Shown here piece by piece: positions 1 to 12,300 of a DNA stretch of 64,000 bases (positions within the stretch are counted from its first letter, which is position 1; each line of letters begins with the position of its first letter). Where the stretch lies: positions 24,386,201 to 24,450,200 of the forward strand of contig OY821771.1 of assembly GCA_963682175.1 (NCBI GenBank). Reading direction: 5' to 3'. The DNA comes from Triglochin maritima. Lineage: Eukaryota > Streptophyta > Magnoliopsida > Alismatales > Juncaginaceae. The notes beneath the pieces were generated by a model that was given only the letters and a program-made list of their open reading frames with translations, did not search any database and was not told where the DNA came from. The translations under genes and the position numbers were made by a program.

Positions 1-173
1 GAGAAGCAAGAGGAGAAGGCAAGCGAGGGAGAGAGAGAGACAAGAGAGAGAAGGAGAAGGAAAAGGGGAAAGAGAAGGAGGGGTATTGAAGTAGAGGAGA
101 AGGAGAGAGAGGGAAGGAGATTGAAGACGAAGAGTGAAGGATAAGGAGAGAGAAGATAGAAGGGAAGAGAGAA

Positions 174-1319
174 TCAGAGAGAGGAGTGAGAAGGAGAGAG
201 CGCGGGGCAACAAGAGAGTGGAAAACAAGGAGAAGGAGGGGGGAGAGAGAGAAGGAAATGGGGAAACAAGGAGAGAGGGAGAGACGGAGGGAGAGAGCTA
301 GAAGGAGAAGGAGAGAGAGGAGAGGTGGACAGAGGGGGAGAAGGGCAAGGAGAGAGGGAGGAGAGATGGAGAAGTAGAGAGAACAATAGAGAAGGAGAGC
401 GATAAGGAGCGAAACGGAGAAGGGTAGAGAGTGAATTAGAGCGAGAAGTGGAGAGAGGAGAGAGAAGGAGACTGTGAATGAAGGAAAAGGAGAGAGACAT
501 AGAGAAGGAGAGAGGGCGAGGCAGTCGGTAAGTGAGCTAGACGGAGAAAGACAAGGAGAAGGAGAGAGAGAAGGAAGAGGAGACTGGAAGGGAAGGAGAG
601 AAGGAAAGAGGGAGGGAGAAGTAGAGACAAAAGGTAAGGAGAGAGAGAAATAGAGAGAAGGAGAAGGGGGAGAGACAAGGAGAACGAGAGGAGTGAGAGA
701 GAGTGAAGGCGACGGAGAGGAAAAGAAAAGGGAGGAGGAGAGAGAAGGACAAGCGAAGCAGGAGGAGAGAGATGAGAGAAAGAGAAGGAGGGAGGAGAAG
801 GAGACGAGAAGGAGAAGGAGAGAGAGGACAAGGAGAGAAGAATAAGGTCACACAGAGAGAAGGAGAAGGGGAGAGTAGATAAGGAGTGAGAGGGGAGGAC
901 AATGGGGGTGAGAGGGGAGGAGAGCGAGAAGGAGACGAGGAGAGGAGGGACAGGGGAGTAGGAGGAGGAGGAGAGAGAAGGAAAGAGAGAGAAGAAGGAG
1001 GAGAGCGAGAGAGTACGATAGAGTGAGAGAGGAGGGGAGAGAGAGATGGACAAGGAGAGAGAAGTAGAGGGAGAGGGAGGAGGGAAGGAGACGGAGAGAG
1101 GGAGAAGAGCGGAGATGGGAAGGAGAAGGAGAGAGAGGGAAGAGAAGAGAAGCAAGAGGAGAAGGCAAGCGAGGGAGAGAGAGAGACAAGAGAGAGAAGG
1201 AGAAGGAAAAGGGGAAAGAGAAGGAGGGGTATTGAAGTAGAGGAGAAGGAGAGAGAGGGAAGGAGATTGAAGACGAAGAGTGAAGGATAAGGAGAGAGAA
1301 GATAGAAGGGAAGAGAGAA
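174..1319 (+). repeat. Reference satellite monomer (1,146 bases)
   Basis: First complete unit, used as the model. Most of it is built from GA, GGA, GAAGGA and GAGAA words. Mixed-sequence islands serve as internal landmarks: GCGCGGGGCAACAAG near 200, ACTGTGAATGAAGG near 471, GCAGTCGGTAAGTGAGCTAG at 521-540, GGTCACACAG near 846, GAGTACGATAGAGTGAG near 1011, and GGTATTGAAGTAG near 1228. The unit looks like simple GA-rich sequence that drifted, was frozen as a 1.15-kb block and was then amplified; that history is inference. The next three units (1320, 2466, 3612) keep exactly 1,146 bases, and I saw no difference from this one. Confidence 0.93.
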
Positions 1320-4300
1320 TCAGAGAGAGGAGTGAGAAGGAGAGAGCGCGGGGCAACAAGAGAGTGGAAAACAAGGAGAAGGAGGGGGGAGAGAGAGAAG
1401 GAAATGGGGAAACAAGGAGAGAGGGAGAGACGGAGGGAGAGAGCTAGAAGGAGAAGGAGAGAGAGGAGAGGTGGACAGAGGGGGAGAAGGGCAAGGAGAG
1501 AGGGAGGAGAGATGGAGAAGTAGAGAGAACAATAGAGAAGGAGAGCGATAAGGAGCGAAACGGAGAAGGGTAGAGAGTGAATTAGAGCGAGAAGTGGAGA
1601 GAGGAGAGAGAAGGAGACTGTGAATGAAGGAAAAGGAGAGAGACATAGAGAAGGAGAGAGGGCGAGGCAGTCGGTAAGTGAGCTAGACGGAGAAAGACAA
1701 GGAGAAGGAGAGAGAGAAGGAAGAGGAGACTGGAAGGGAAGGAGAGAAGGAAAGAGGGAGGGAGAAGTAGAGACAAAAGGTAAGGAGAGAGAGAAATAGA
1801 GAGAAGGAGAAGGGGGAGAGACAAGGAGAACGAGAGGAGTGAGAGAGAGTGAAGGCGACGGAGAGGAAAAGAAAAGGGAGGAGGAGAGAGAAGGACAAGC
1901 GAAGCAGGAGGAGAGAGATGAGAGAAAGAGAAGGAGGGAGGAGAAGGAGACGAGAAGGAGAAGGAGAGAGAGGACAAGGAGAGAAGAATAAGGTCACACA
2001 GAGAGAAGGAGAAGGGGAGAGTAGATAAGGAGTGAGAGGGGAGGACAATGGGGGTGAGAGGGGAGGAGAGCGAGAAGGAGACGAGGAGAGGAGGGACAGG
2101 GGAGTAGGAGGAGGAGGAGAGAGAAGGAAAGAGAGAGAAGAAGGAGGAGAGCGAGAGAGTACGATAGAGTGAGAGAGGAGGGGAGAGAGAGATGGACAAG
2201 GAGAGAGAAGTAGAGGGAGAGGGAGGAGGGAAGGAGACGGAGAGAGGGAGAAGAGCGGAGATGGGAAGGAGAAGGAGAGAGAGGGAAGAGAAGAGAAGCA
2301 AGAGGAGAAGGCAAGCGAGGGAGAGAGAGAGACAAGAGAGAGAAGGAGAAGGAAAAGGGGAAAGAGAAGGAGGGGTATTGAAGTAGAGGAGAAGGAGAGA
2401 GAGGGAAGGAGATTGAAGACGAAGAGTGAAGGATAAGGAGAGAGAAGATAGAAGGGAAGAGAGAATCAGAGAGAGGAGTGAGAAGGAGAGAGCGCGGGGC
2501 AACAAGAGAGTGGAAAACAAGGAGAAGGAGGGGGGAGAGAGAGAAGGAAATGGGGAAACAAGGAGAGAGGGAGAGACGGAGGGAGAGAGCTAGAAGGAGA
2601 AGGAGAGAGAGGAGAGGTGGACAGAGGGGGAGAAGGGCAAGGAGAGAGGGAGGAGAGATGGAGAAGTAGAGAGAACAATAGAGAAGGAGAGCGATAAGGA
2701 GCGAAACGGAGAAGGGTAGAGAGTGAATTAGAGCGAGAAGTGGAGAGAGGAGAGAGAAGGAGACTGTGAATGAAGGAAAAGGAGAGAGACATAGAGAAGG
2801 AGAGAGGGCGAGGCAGTCGGTAAGTGAGCTAGACGGAGAAAGACAAGGAGAAGGAGAGAGAGAAGGAAGAGGAGACTGGAAGGGAAGGAGAGAAGGAAAG
2901 AGGGAGGGAGAAGTAGAGACAAAAGGTAAGGAGAGAGAGAAATAGAGAGAAGGAGAAGGGGGAGAGACAAGGAGAACGAGAGGAGTGAGAGAGAGTGAAG
3001 GCGACGGAGAGGAAAAGAAAAGGGAGGAGGAGAGAGAAGGACAAGCGAAGCAGGAGGAGAGAGATGAGAGAAAGAGAAGGAGGGAGGAGAAGGAGACGAG
3101 AAGGAGAAGGAGAGAGAGGACAAGGAGAGAAGAATAAGGTCACACAGAGAGAAGGAGAAGGGGAGAGTAGATAAGGAGTGAGAGGGGAGGACAATGGGGG
3201 TGAGAGGGGAGGAGAGCGAGAAGGAGACGAGGAGAGGAGGGACAGGGGAGTAGGAGGAGGAGGAGAGAGAAGGAAAGAGAGAGAAGAAGGAGGAGAGCGA
3301 GAGAGTACGATAGAGTGAGAGAGGAGGGGAGAGAGAGATGGACAAGGAGAGAGAAGTAGAGGGAGAGGGAGGAGGGAAGGAGACGGAGAGAGGGAGAAGA
3401 GCGGAGATGGGAAGGAGAAGGAGAGAGAGGGAAGAGAAGAGAAGCAAGAGGAGAAGGCAAGCGAGGGAGAGAGAGAGACAAGAGAGAGAAGGAGAAGGAA
3501 AAGGGGAAAGAGAAGGAGGGGTATTGAAGTAGAGGAGAAGGAGAGAGAGGGAAGGAGATTGAAGACGAAGAGTGAAGGATAAGGAGAGAGAAGATAGAAG
3601 GGAAGAGAGAATCAGAGAGAGGAGTGAGAAGGAGAGAGCGCGGGGCAACAAGAGAGTGGAAAACAAGGAGAAGGAGGGGGGAGAGAGAGAAGGAAATGGG
3701 GAAACAAGGAGAGAGGGAGAGACGGAGGGAGAGAGCTAGAAGGAGAAGGAGAGAGAGGAGAGGTGGACAGAGGGGGAGAAGGGCAAGGAGAGAGGGAGGA
3801 GAGATGGAGAAGTAGAGAGAACAATAGAGAAGGAGAGCGATAAGGAGCGAAACGGAGAAGGGTAGAGAGTGAATTAGAGCGAGAAGTGGAGAGAGGAGAG
3901 AGAAGGAGACTGTGAATGAAGGAAAAGGAGAGAGACATAGAGAAGGAGAGAGGGCGAGGCAGTCGGTAAGTGAGCTAGACGGAGAAAGACAAGGAGAAGG
4001 AGAGAGAGAAGGAAGAGGAGACTGGAAGGGAAGGAGAGAAGGAAAGAGGGAGGGAGAAGTAGAGACAAAAGGTAAGGAGAGAGAGAAATAGAGAGAAGGA
4101 GAAGGGGGAGAGACAAGGAGAACGAGAGGAGTGAGAGAGAGTGAAGGCGACGGAGAGGAAAAGAAAAGGGAGGAGGAGAGAGAAGGACAAGCGAAGCAGG
4201 AGGAGAGAGATGAGAGAAAGAGAAGGAGGGAGGAGAAGGAGACGAGAAGGAGAAGGAGAGAGAGGACAAGGAGAGAAGAATAAGGTCACACAGAGAGAAG

Positions 4301-4757
4301 GAGAAGGGGAGAGTAGATAAGGAGTGAGAGGGGAGGACAATGGGGGTGAGAGGGGAGGAGAGCGAGAAGGAGACGAGGAGAGGAGGGACAGGGGAGTAGG
4401 AGGAGGAGGAGAGAGAAGGAAAGAGAGAGAAGAAGGAGGAGAGCGAGAGAGTACGATAGAGTGAGAGAGGAGGGGAGAGAGAGATGGACAAGGAGAGAGA
4501 AGTAGAGGGAGAGGGAGGAGGGAAGGAGACGGAGAGAGGGAGAAGAGCGGAGATGGGAAGGAGAAGGAGAGAGAGGGAAGAGAAGAGAAGCAAGAGGAGA
4601 AGGCAAGCGAGGGAGAGAGAGAGACAAGAGAGAGAAGGAGAAGGAAAAGGGGAAAGAGAAGGAGGGGTATTGAAGTAGAGGAGAAGGAGAGAGAGGGAAG
4701 GAGATTGAAGACGAAGAGTGAAGGATAAGGAGAGAGAAGATAGAAGGGAAGAGAGAA

Positions 4758-7700
4758 TCAGAGAGAGGAGTGAGAAGGAGAGAGCGCGGGGCAACAAGAG
4801 AGTGGAAAACAAGGAGAAGGAGGGGGGAGAGAGAGAAGGAAATGGGGAAACAAGGAGAGAGGGAGAGACGGAGGGAGAGAGCTAGAAGGAGAAGGAGAGA
4901 GAGGAGAGGTGGACAGAGGGGGAGAAGGGCAAGGAGAGAGGGAGGAGAGATGGAGAAGTAGAGAGAACAATAGAGAAGGAGAGCGATAAGGAGCGAAACG
5001 GAGAAGGGTAGAGAGTGAATTAGAGCGAGAAGTGGAGAGAGGAGAGAGAAGGAGACTGTGAATGAAGGAAAAGGAGAGAGACATAGAGAAGGAGAGAGGG
5101 CGATGGAGTCGGTAAGTGAGCTAGACGGAGAAAGACAAGGAGAAGGAGAGAGAGAAGGAAGAGGAGACTGGAAGGGAAGGAGAGAAGGAAAGAGGGAGGG
5201 AGAAGTAGAGACAAAAGGTAAGGAGAGAGAGAAATAGAGAGAAGGAGAAGGGGGAGAGACAAGGAGAACGAGAGGAGTGAGAGAGAGTGAAGGCGGCGGA
5301 GAGGAAAAGAAAAGGGAGGAGGAGAGAGAAGGACAAGCGAAGCAGGAGGAGAGAGATGAGAGAAAGAGAAGGAGGGAGGAGAAGGAGACGAGAAGGAGAA
5401 GGAGAGAGAGGACAAGGAGAGAAGAATAAGGTCACACAGAGAGAAGGAGAAGGGGAGAGTAGATAAGGAGTGAGAGGGGAGGACAATGGGGGTGAGAGGG
5501 GAGGAGAGCGAGAAGGAGACGAGGAGAGGAGGGACAGGGGAGTAGGAGGAGGAGGAGAGAGAAGGAAAGAGAGAGAAGAAGGAGGAGAGCGAGAGAGTAC
5601 GATAGAGTGAGAGAGGAGGGGAGAGAGAGATGGACAAGGAGAGAGAAGTAGAGGGAGAGGGAGGAGGGAAGGAGACGGAGAGAGGGAGAAGAGCGGAGAT
5701 GGGAAGGAGAAGGAGAGAGAGGGAAGAGAAGAGAAGCAAGAGGAGAAGGCAAGCGAGGGAGAGAGAGAGATAAGAGAGAGAAGGAGAAGGAAAAGGGGAA
5801 AGAGAAGGAGGGGTATTGAAGTAGAGGAGAAGGAGAGAGAGGGAAGGAGATTGAAGACGAAGAGTGAAGGATAAGGAGAGAGAAGATAGAAGGGAAGAGA
5901 GAATCAGAGAGAGGAGTGAGAAGGAGAGAGCGCGGGGCAACAAGAGAGTGGAAAACAAGGAGAAGGAGGGGGGAGAGAGAGAAGGAAATGGGGAAACAAG
6001 GAGAGAGGGAGAGACGGAGGGAGAGAGCTAGAAGGAGAAGGAGAGAGAGGAGAGGTGGACAGAGGGGGAGAAGGGCAAGGAGAGAGGGAGGAGAGATGGA
6101 GAAGTAGAGAGAACAATAGAGAAGGAGAGCGATAAGGAGCGAAACGGAGAAGGGTAGAGAGTGAATTAGAGCGAGAAGTGGAGAGAGGAGAGAGAAGGAG
6201 ACTGTGAATGAAGGAAAAGGAGAGAGACATAGAGAAGGAGAGAGGGCGAGGGAGTCGGTAAGTGAGCTAGACGGAGAAAGACAAGGAGAAGGAGAGAGAG
6301 AAGGAAGAGGAGACTGGAAGGGAAGGAGAGAAGGAAAGAGGGAGGGAGAAGTAGAGACAAAAGGTAAGGAGAGAGAGAAATAGAGAGAAGGAGAAGGGGG
6401 AGAGACAAGGAGAACGAGAGGAGTGAGAGAGAGTGAAGGCGACGGAGAGGAAAAGAAAAGGGAGGAGGAGAGAGAAGGACAAGCGAAGCAGGAGGAGAGA
6501 GATGAGAGAAAGAGAAGGAGGGAGGAGAAGGAGACGAGAAGGAGAAGGAGAGAGAGGACAAGGAGAGAAGAATAAGGTCACACAGAGAGAAGGAGAAGGG
6601 GAGAGTAGATAAGGAGTGAGAGGGGAGGACAATGGGGGTGAGAGGGGAGGAGAGCGAGAAGGAGACGAGGAGAGGAGGGACAGGGGAGTAGGAGGAGGAG
6701 GAGAGAGAAGGAAAGAGAGAGAAGAAGGAGGAGAGCGAGAGAGTACGATAGAGTGAGAGAGGAGGGGAGAGAGAGATGGACAAGGAGAGAGAAGTAGAGG
6801 GAGAGGGAGGAGGGAAGGAGACGGAGAGAGGGAGAAGAGCGGAGATGGGAAGGAGAAGGAGAGAGAGGGAAGAGAAGAGAAGCAAGAGGAGAAGGCAAGC
6901 GAGGGAGAGAGAGAGACAAGAGAGAGAAGGAGAAGGAAAAGGGGAAAGAGAAGGAGGGGTATTGAAGTAGAGGAGAAGGAGAGAGAGGGAAGGAGATTGA
7001 AGACGAAGAGTGAAGGATAAGGAGAGAGAAGATAGAAGGGAAGAGAGAATCAGAGAGAGGAGTGAGAAGGAGAGAGCGCGGGGCAACAAGAGAGTGGAAA
7101 ACAAGGAGAAGGAGGGGGGAGAGAGAGAAGGAAATGGGGAAACAAGGAGAGAGGGAGAGAGCTAGAAGGAGAAGGAGAGAGAGGAGAGGTGGACAGAGGG
7201 GGAGAAGGGCAAGGAGAGAGGGAGGAGAGATGGAGAAGTAGAGAGAACAATAGAGAAGGAGAGCGATAAGGAGCGAAACGGAGAAGGGTAGAGAGTGAAT
7301 TAGAGCGAGAAGTGGAGAGAGGAGAGAGAAGGAGACTGTGAATGAAGGAAAAGGAGAGAGACATAGAGAAGGAGAGAGGGCGAGGCAGTCGGTAAGTGAG
7401 CTAGACGGAGAAAGACAAGGAGAAGGAGAGAGAGAAGGAAGAGGAGACTGGAAGGGAAGGAGAGAAGGAAAGAGGGAGGGAGAAGTAGAGACAAAAGGTA
7501 AGGAGAGAGAGAAATAGAGAGAAGGAGAAGGGGGAGAGACAAGGAGAACGAGAGGAGTGAGAGAGAGTGAAGGCGACGGAGAGGAAAAGAAAAGGGAGGA
7601 GGAGAGAGAAGGACAAGCGAAGCAGGAGGAGAGAGATGAGAGAAAGAGAAGGAGGGAGGAGAAGGAGACGAGAAGGAGAAGGAGAGAGAGGACAAGGAGA

Positions 7701-9332
7701 GAAGAATAAGGTCACACAGAGAAAAGGAGAAGGGGAGAGTAGATAAGGAGTGAGAGGGGAGGACAATGGGGGTGAGAGGGGAGGAGAGCGAGAAGGAGAC
7801 GAGGAGAGGAGGGACAGGGGAGTAGGAGGAGGAGGAGAGAGAAGGAAAGAGAGAGAAGAAGGAGGAGAGCGAGAGAGTACGATAGAGTGAGAGAGGAGGG
7901 GAGAGAGAGATGGACAAGGAGAGAGAAGTAGAGGGAGAGGGAGGAGGGAAGGAGACGGAGAGAGGGAGAAGAGCGGAGATGGGAAGGAGAAGGAGAGAGA
8001 GGGAAGAGAAGAGAAGCAAGAGGAGAAGGCAAGCGAGGGAGAGAGAGAGACAAGAGAGAGAAGGAGAAGGAAAAGGGGAAAGAGAAGGAGGGGTATTGAA
8101 GTAGAGGAGAAGGAGAGAGAGGGAAGGAGATTGAAGACGAAGAGTGAAGGATAAGGAGAGAGAAGATAGAAGGGAAGAGAGAATCAGAGAGAGGAGTGAG
8201 AAGGAGAGAGCGCGGGGCAACAAGAGAGTGGAAAACAAGGAGAAGGAGGGGGGAGAGAGAGAAGGAAATGGGGAAACAAGGAGAGAGGGAGAGACGGAGG
8301 GAGAGAGCTAGAAGGAGAAGGAGAGAGAGGAGAGGTGGACAGAGGGGGAGAAGGGCAAGGAGAGAGGGAGGAGAGATGGAGAAGTAGAGAGAACAATAGA
8401 GAAGGAGAGCGATAAGGAGCGAAACGAGAAGGGTAGAGAGTGAATTAGAGCGAGAAGTGGAGAGAGGAGAGAGAAGGAGACTGTGAATGAAGGAAAAGGA
8501 GAGAGACATAGAGAAGGAGAGAGGGCGAGGCAGTCGGTAAGTGAGCTAGACGGAGAAAGACAAGGAGAAGGAGAGAGAGAAGGAAGAGGAGACTGGAAGG
8601 GAAGGAGAGAAGGAAAGAGGGAGGGAGAAGTAGAGACAAAAGGTAAGGAGAGAGAGAAATAGAGAGAAGGAGAAGGGGGAGAGACAAGGAGAACGAGAGG
8701 AGTGAGAGAGAGTGAAGGCGACGGAGAGGAAAAGAAAAGGGAGGAGGAGAGAGAAGGACAAGCGAAGCAGGAGGAGAGAGATGAGAGAAAGAGAAGGAGG
8801 GAGGAGAAGGAGACGAGAAGGAGAAGGAGAGAGAGGACAAGGAGAGAAGAATAAGGTCACACAGAGAGAAGGAGAAGGGGAGAGTAGATAAGGAGTGAGA
8901 GGGGAGGACAATGGGGGTGAGAGGGGAGGAGAGCGAGAAGGAGACGAGGAGAGGAGGGACAGGGGAGTAGGAGGAGGAGGAGAGAGAAGGAAAGAGAGAG
9001 AAGAAGGAGGAGAGCGAGAGAGTACGATAGAGTGAGAGAGGAGGGGAGAGAGAGATGGACAAGGAGAGAGAAGTAGAGGGAGAGGGAGGAGGGAAGGAGA
9101 CGGAGAGAGGGAGAAGAGCGGAGATGGGAAGGAGAAGGAGAGAGAGGGAAGAGAAGAGAAGCAAGAGGAGAAGGCAAGCGAGGGAGAGAGAGAGAGAGAC
9201 AAGAGAGAGAAGGAGAAGGAAAAGGGGAAAGAGAAGGAGGGGTATTGAAGTAGAGGAGAAGGAGAGAGAGGGAAGGAGATTGAAGACGAAGAGTGAAGGA
9301 TAAGGAGAGAGAAGATAGAAGGGAAGAGAGAA
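4758..9332 (+). repeat. Four-unit higher-order repeat, copy 1 (4,575 bases)
   Basis: Units at 4758, 5904, 7050 and 8184. Private variants recur exactly 4,575 bases later in the next four units: GGCGGCGGA (5291, then 9866), GCGAGGGAG in place of GCGAGGCAG (6246, then 10821), the 12-base deletion before GCTAG (7161, then 11736), and GAAAAGG after the CACACAGA island (7721, then 12296). A longer (GA)n run at about 9190 also recurs near 13755. Copy-private differences exist, for example GCGATGGAG near 5101, so the copies have begun to diverge. Confidence 0.82.
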
Positions 9333-12300
9333 TCAGAGAGAGGAGTGAGAAGGAGAGAGCGCGGGGCAACAAGAGAGTGGAAAACAAGGAGAAGGAGGGG
9401 GGAGAGAGAGAAGGAAATGGGGAAACAAGGAGAGAGGGAGAGACGGAGGGAGAGAGCTAGAAGGAGAAGGAGAGAGAGGAGAGGTGGACAGAGGGGGAGA
9501 AGGGCAAGGAGAGAGGGAGGAGAGATGGAGAAGTAGAGAGAACAATAGAGAAGGAGAGCGATAAGGAGCGAAACGGAGAAGGGTAGAGAGTGAATTAGAG
9601 CGAGAAGTGGAGAGAGGAGAGAGAAGGAGACTGTGAATGAAGGAAAAGGAGAGAGACATAGAGAAGGAGAGAGGGCGAGGCAGTCGGTAAGTGAGCTAGA
9701 CGGAGAAAGACAAGGAGAAGGAGAGAGAGAAGGAAGAGGAGACTGGAAGGGAAGGAGAGAAGGAAAGAGGGAGGGAGAAGTAGAGACAAAAGGTAAGGAG
9801 AGAGAGAAATAGAGAGAAGGAGAAGGGGGAGAGACAAGGAGAACGAGAGGAGTGAGAGAGAGTGAAGGCGGCGGAGAGGAAAAGAAAAGGGAGGAGGAGA
9901 GAGAAGGACAAGCGAAGCAGGAGGAGAGAGATGAGAGAAAGAGAAGGAGGGAGGAGAAGGAGACGAGAAGGAGAAGGAGAGAGAGGACAAGGAGAGAAGA
10001 ATAAGGTCACACAGAGAGAAGGAGAAGGGGAGAGTAGATAAGGAGTGAGAGGGGAGGACAATGGGGGTGAGAGGGGAGGAGAGCGAGAAGGAGACGAGGA
10101 GAGGAGGGACAGGGGAGTAGGAGGAGGAGGAGAGAGAAGGAAAGAGAGAGAAGAAGGAGGAGAGCGAGAGAGTACGATAGAGTGAGAGAGGAGGGGAGAG
10201 AGAGATGGACAAGGAGAGAGAAGTAGAGGGAGAGGGAGGAGGGAAGGAGACGGAGAGAGGGAGAAGAGCGGAGATGGGAAGGAGAAGGAGAGAGAGGGAA
10301 GAGAAGAGAAGCAAGAGGAGAAGGCAAGCGAGGGAGAGAGAGAGACAAGAGAGAGAAGGAGAAGGAAAAGGGGAAAGAGAAGGAGGGGTATTGAAGTAGA
10401 GGAGAAGGAGAGAGAGGGAAGGAGATTGAAGACGAAGAGTGAAGGATAAGGAGAGAGAAGATAGAAGGGAAGAGAGAATCAGAGAGAGGAGTGAGAAGGA
10501 GAGAGCGCGGGGCAACAAGAGAGTGGAAAACAAGGAGAAGGAGGGGGGAGAGAGAGAAGGAAATGGGGAAACAAGGAGAGAGGGAGAGACGGAGGGAGAG
10601 AGCTAGAAGGAGAAGGAGAGAGAGGAGAGGTGGACAGAGGGGGAGAAGGGCAAGGAGAGAGGGAGGAGAGATGGAGAAGTAGAGAGAACAATAGAGAAGG
10701 AGAGCGATAAGGAGCGAAACGGAGAAGGGTAGAGAGTGAATTAGAGCGAGAAGTGGAGAGAGGAGAGAGAAGGAGACTGTGAATGAAGGAAAAGGAGAGA
10801 GACATAGAGATGGAGAGAGGGCGAGGGAGTCGGTAAGTGAGCTAGACGGAGAAAGACAAGGAGAAGGAGAGAGAGAAGGAAGAGGAGACTGGAAGGGAAG
10901 GAGAGAAGGAAAGAGGGAGGGAGAAGTAGAGACAAAAGGTAAGGAGAGAGAGAAATAGAGAGAAGGAGAAGGGGGAGAGACAAGGAGAACGAGAGGAGTG
11001 AGAGAGAGTGAAGGCGACGGAGAGGAAAAGAAAAGGGAGGAGGAGAGAGAAGGACAAGCGAAGCAGGAGGAGAGAGATGAGAGAAAGAGAAGGAGGGAGG
11101 AGAAGGAGACGAGAAGGAGAAGGAGAGAGAGGACAAGGAGAGAAGAATAAGGTCACACAGAGAGAAGGAGAAGGGGAGAGTAGATAAGGAGTGAGAGGGG
11201 AGGACAATGGGGGTGAGAGGGGAGGAGAGCGAGAAGGAGACGAGGAGAGGAGGGACAGGGGAGTAGGAGGAGGAGGAGAGAGAAGGAAAGAGAGAGAAGA
11301 AGGAGGAGAGCGAGAGAGTACGATAGAGTGAGAGAGGAAGGGAGAGAGAGATGGACAAGGAGAGAGAAGTAGAGGGAGAGGGAGGAGGGAAGGAGACGGA
11401 GAGAGGGAGAAGAGCGGAGATGGGAAGGAGAAGGAGAGAGAGGGAAGAGAAGAGAAGCAAGAGGAGAAGGCAAGCGAGGGAGAGAGAGAGACAAGAGAGA
11501 GAAGGAGAAGGAAAAGGGGAAAGAGAAGGAGGGGTATTGAAGTAGAGGAGAAGGAGAGAGAGGGAAGGAGATTGAAGACGAAGAGTGAAGGATAAGGAGA
11601 GAGAAGATAGAAGGGAAGAGAGAATCAGAGAGAGGAGTGAGAAGGAGAGAGCGCGGGGCAACAAGAGAGTGGAAAACAAGGAGAAGGAGGGGGGAGAGAG
11701 AGAAGGAAATGGGGAAACAAGGAGAGAGGGAGAGAGCTAGAAGGAGAAGGAGAGAGAGGAGAGGTGGACAGAGGGGGAGAAGGGCAAGGAGAGAGGGAGG
11801 AGAGATGGAGAAGTAGAGAGAACAATAGAGAAGGAGAGCGATAAGGAGCGAAACGGAGAAGGGTAGAGAGTGAATTAGAGCGAGAAGTGGAGAGAGGAGA
11901 GAGAAGGAGACTGTGAATGAAGGAAAAGGAGAGAGACATAGAGAAGGAGAGAGGGCGAGGCAGTCGGTAAGTGAGCTAGACGGAGAAAGACAAGGAGAAG
12001 GAGAGAGAGAAGGAAGAGGAGACTGGAAGGGAAGGAGAGAAGGAAAGAGGGAGGGAGAAGTAGAGACAAAAGGTAAGGAGAGAGAGAAATAGAGAGAAGG
12101 AGAAGGGGGAGAGACAAGGAGAACGAGAGGAGTGAGAGAGAGTGAAGGCGACGGAGAGGAAAAGAAAAGGGAGGAGGAGAGAGAAGGACAAGCGAAGCAG
12201 GAGGAGAGAGATGAGAGAAAGAGAAGGAGGGAGGAGAAGGAGACGAGAAGGAGAAGGAGAGAGAGGACAAGGAGAGAAGAATAAGGTCACACAGAGAAAA

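Noticed and set aside
200..260. CENP-B box or telomere repeat within the monomer
   Set aside because: No match to the CENP-B box pattern and no TTAGGG- or TTTAGGG-type repeats were seen on either strand.
904..950. Canonical G-quadruplex in the ordinary monomer
   Set aside because: Only three close runs of four or five G are present; the next run is over 30 bases away, so a standard four-run motif is not met except in the duplicated unit at 45997.
1046..1240. Arg/Glu/Gly-rich short frames on the + strand, one set per unit
   Set aside because: They are translation of GA-rich repeat DNA; they recur with the satellite period and show no sign of selection for coding.
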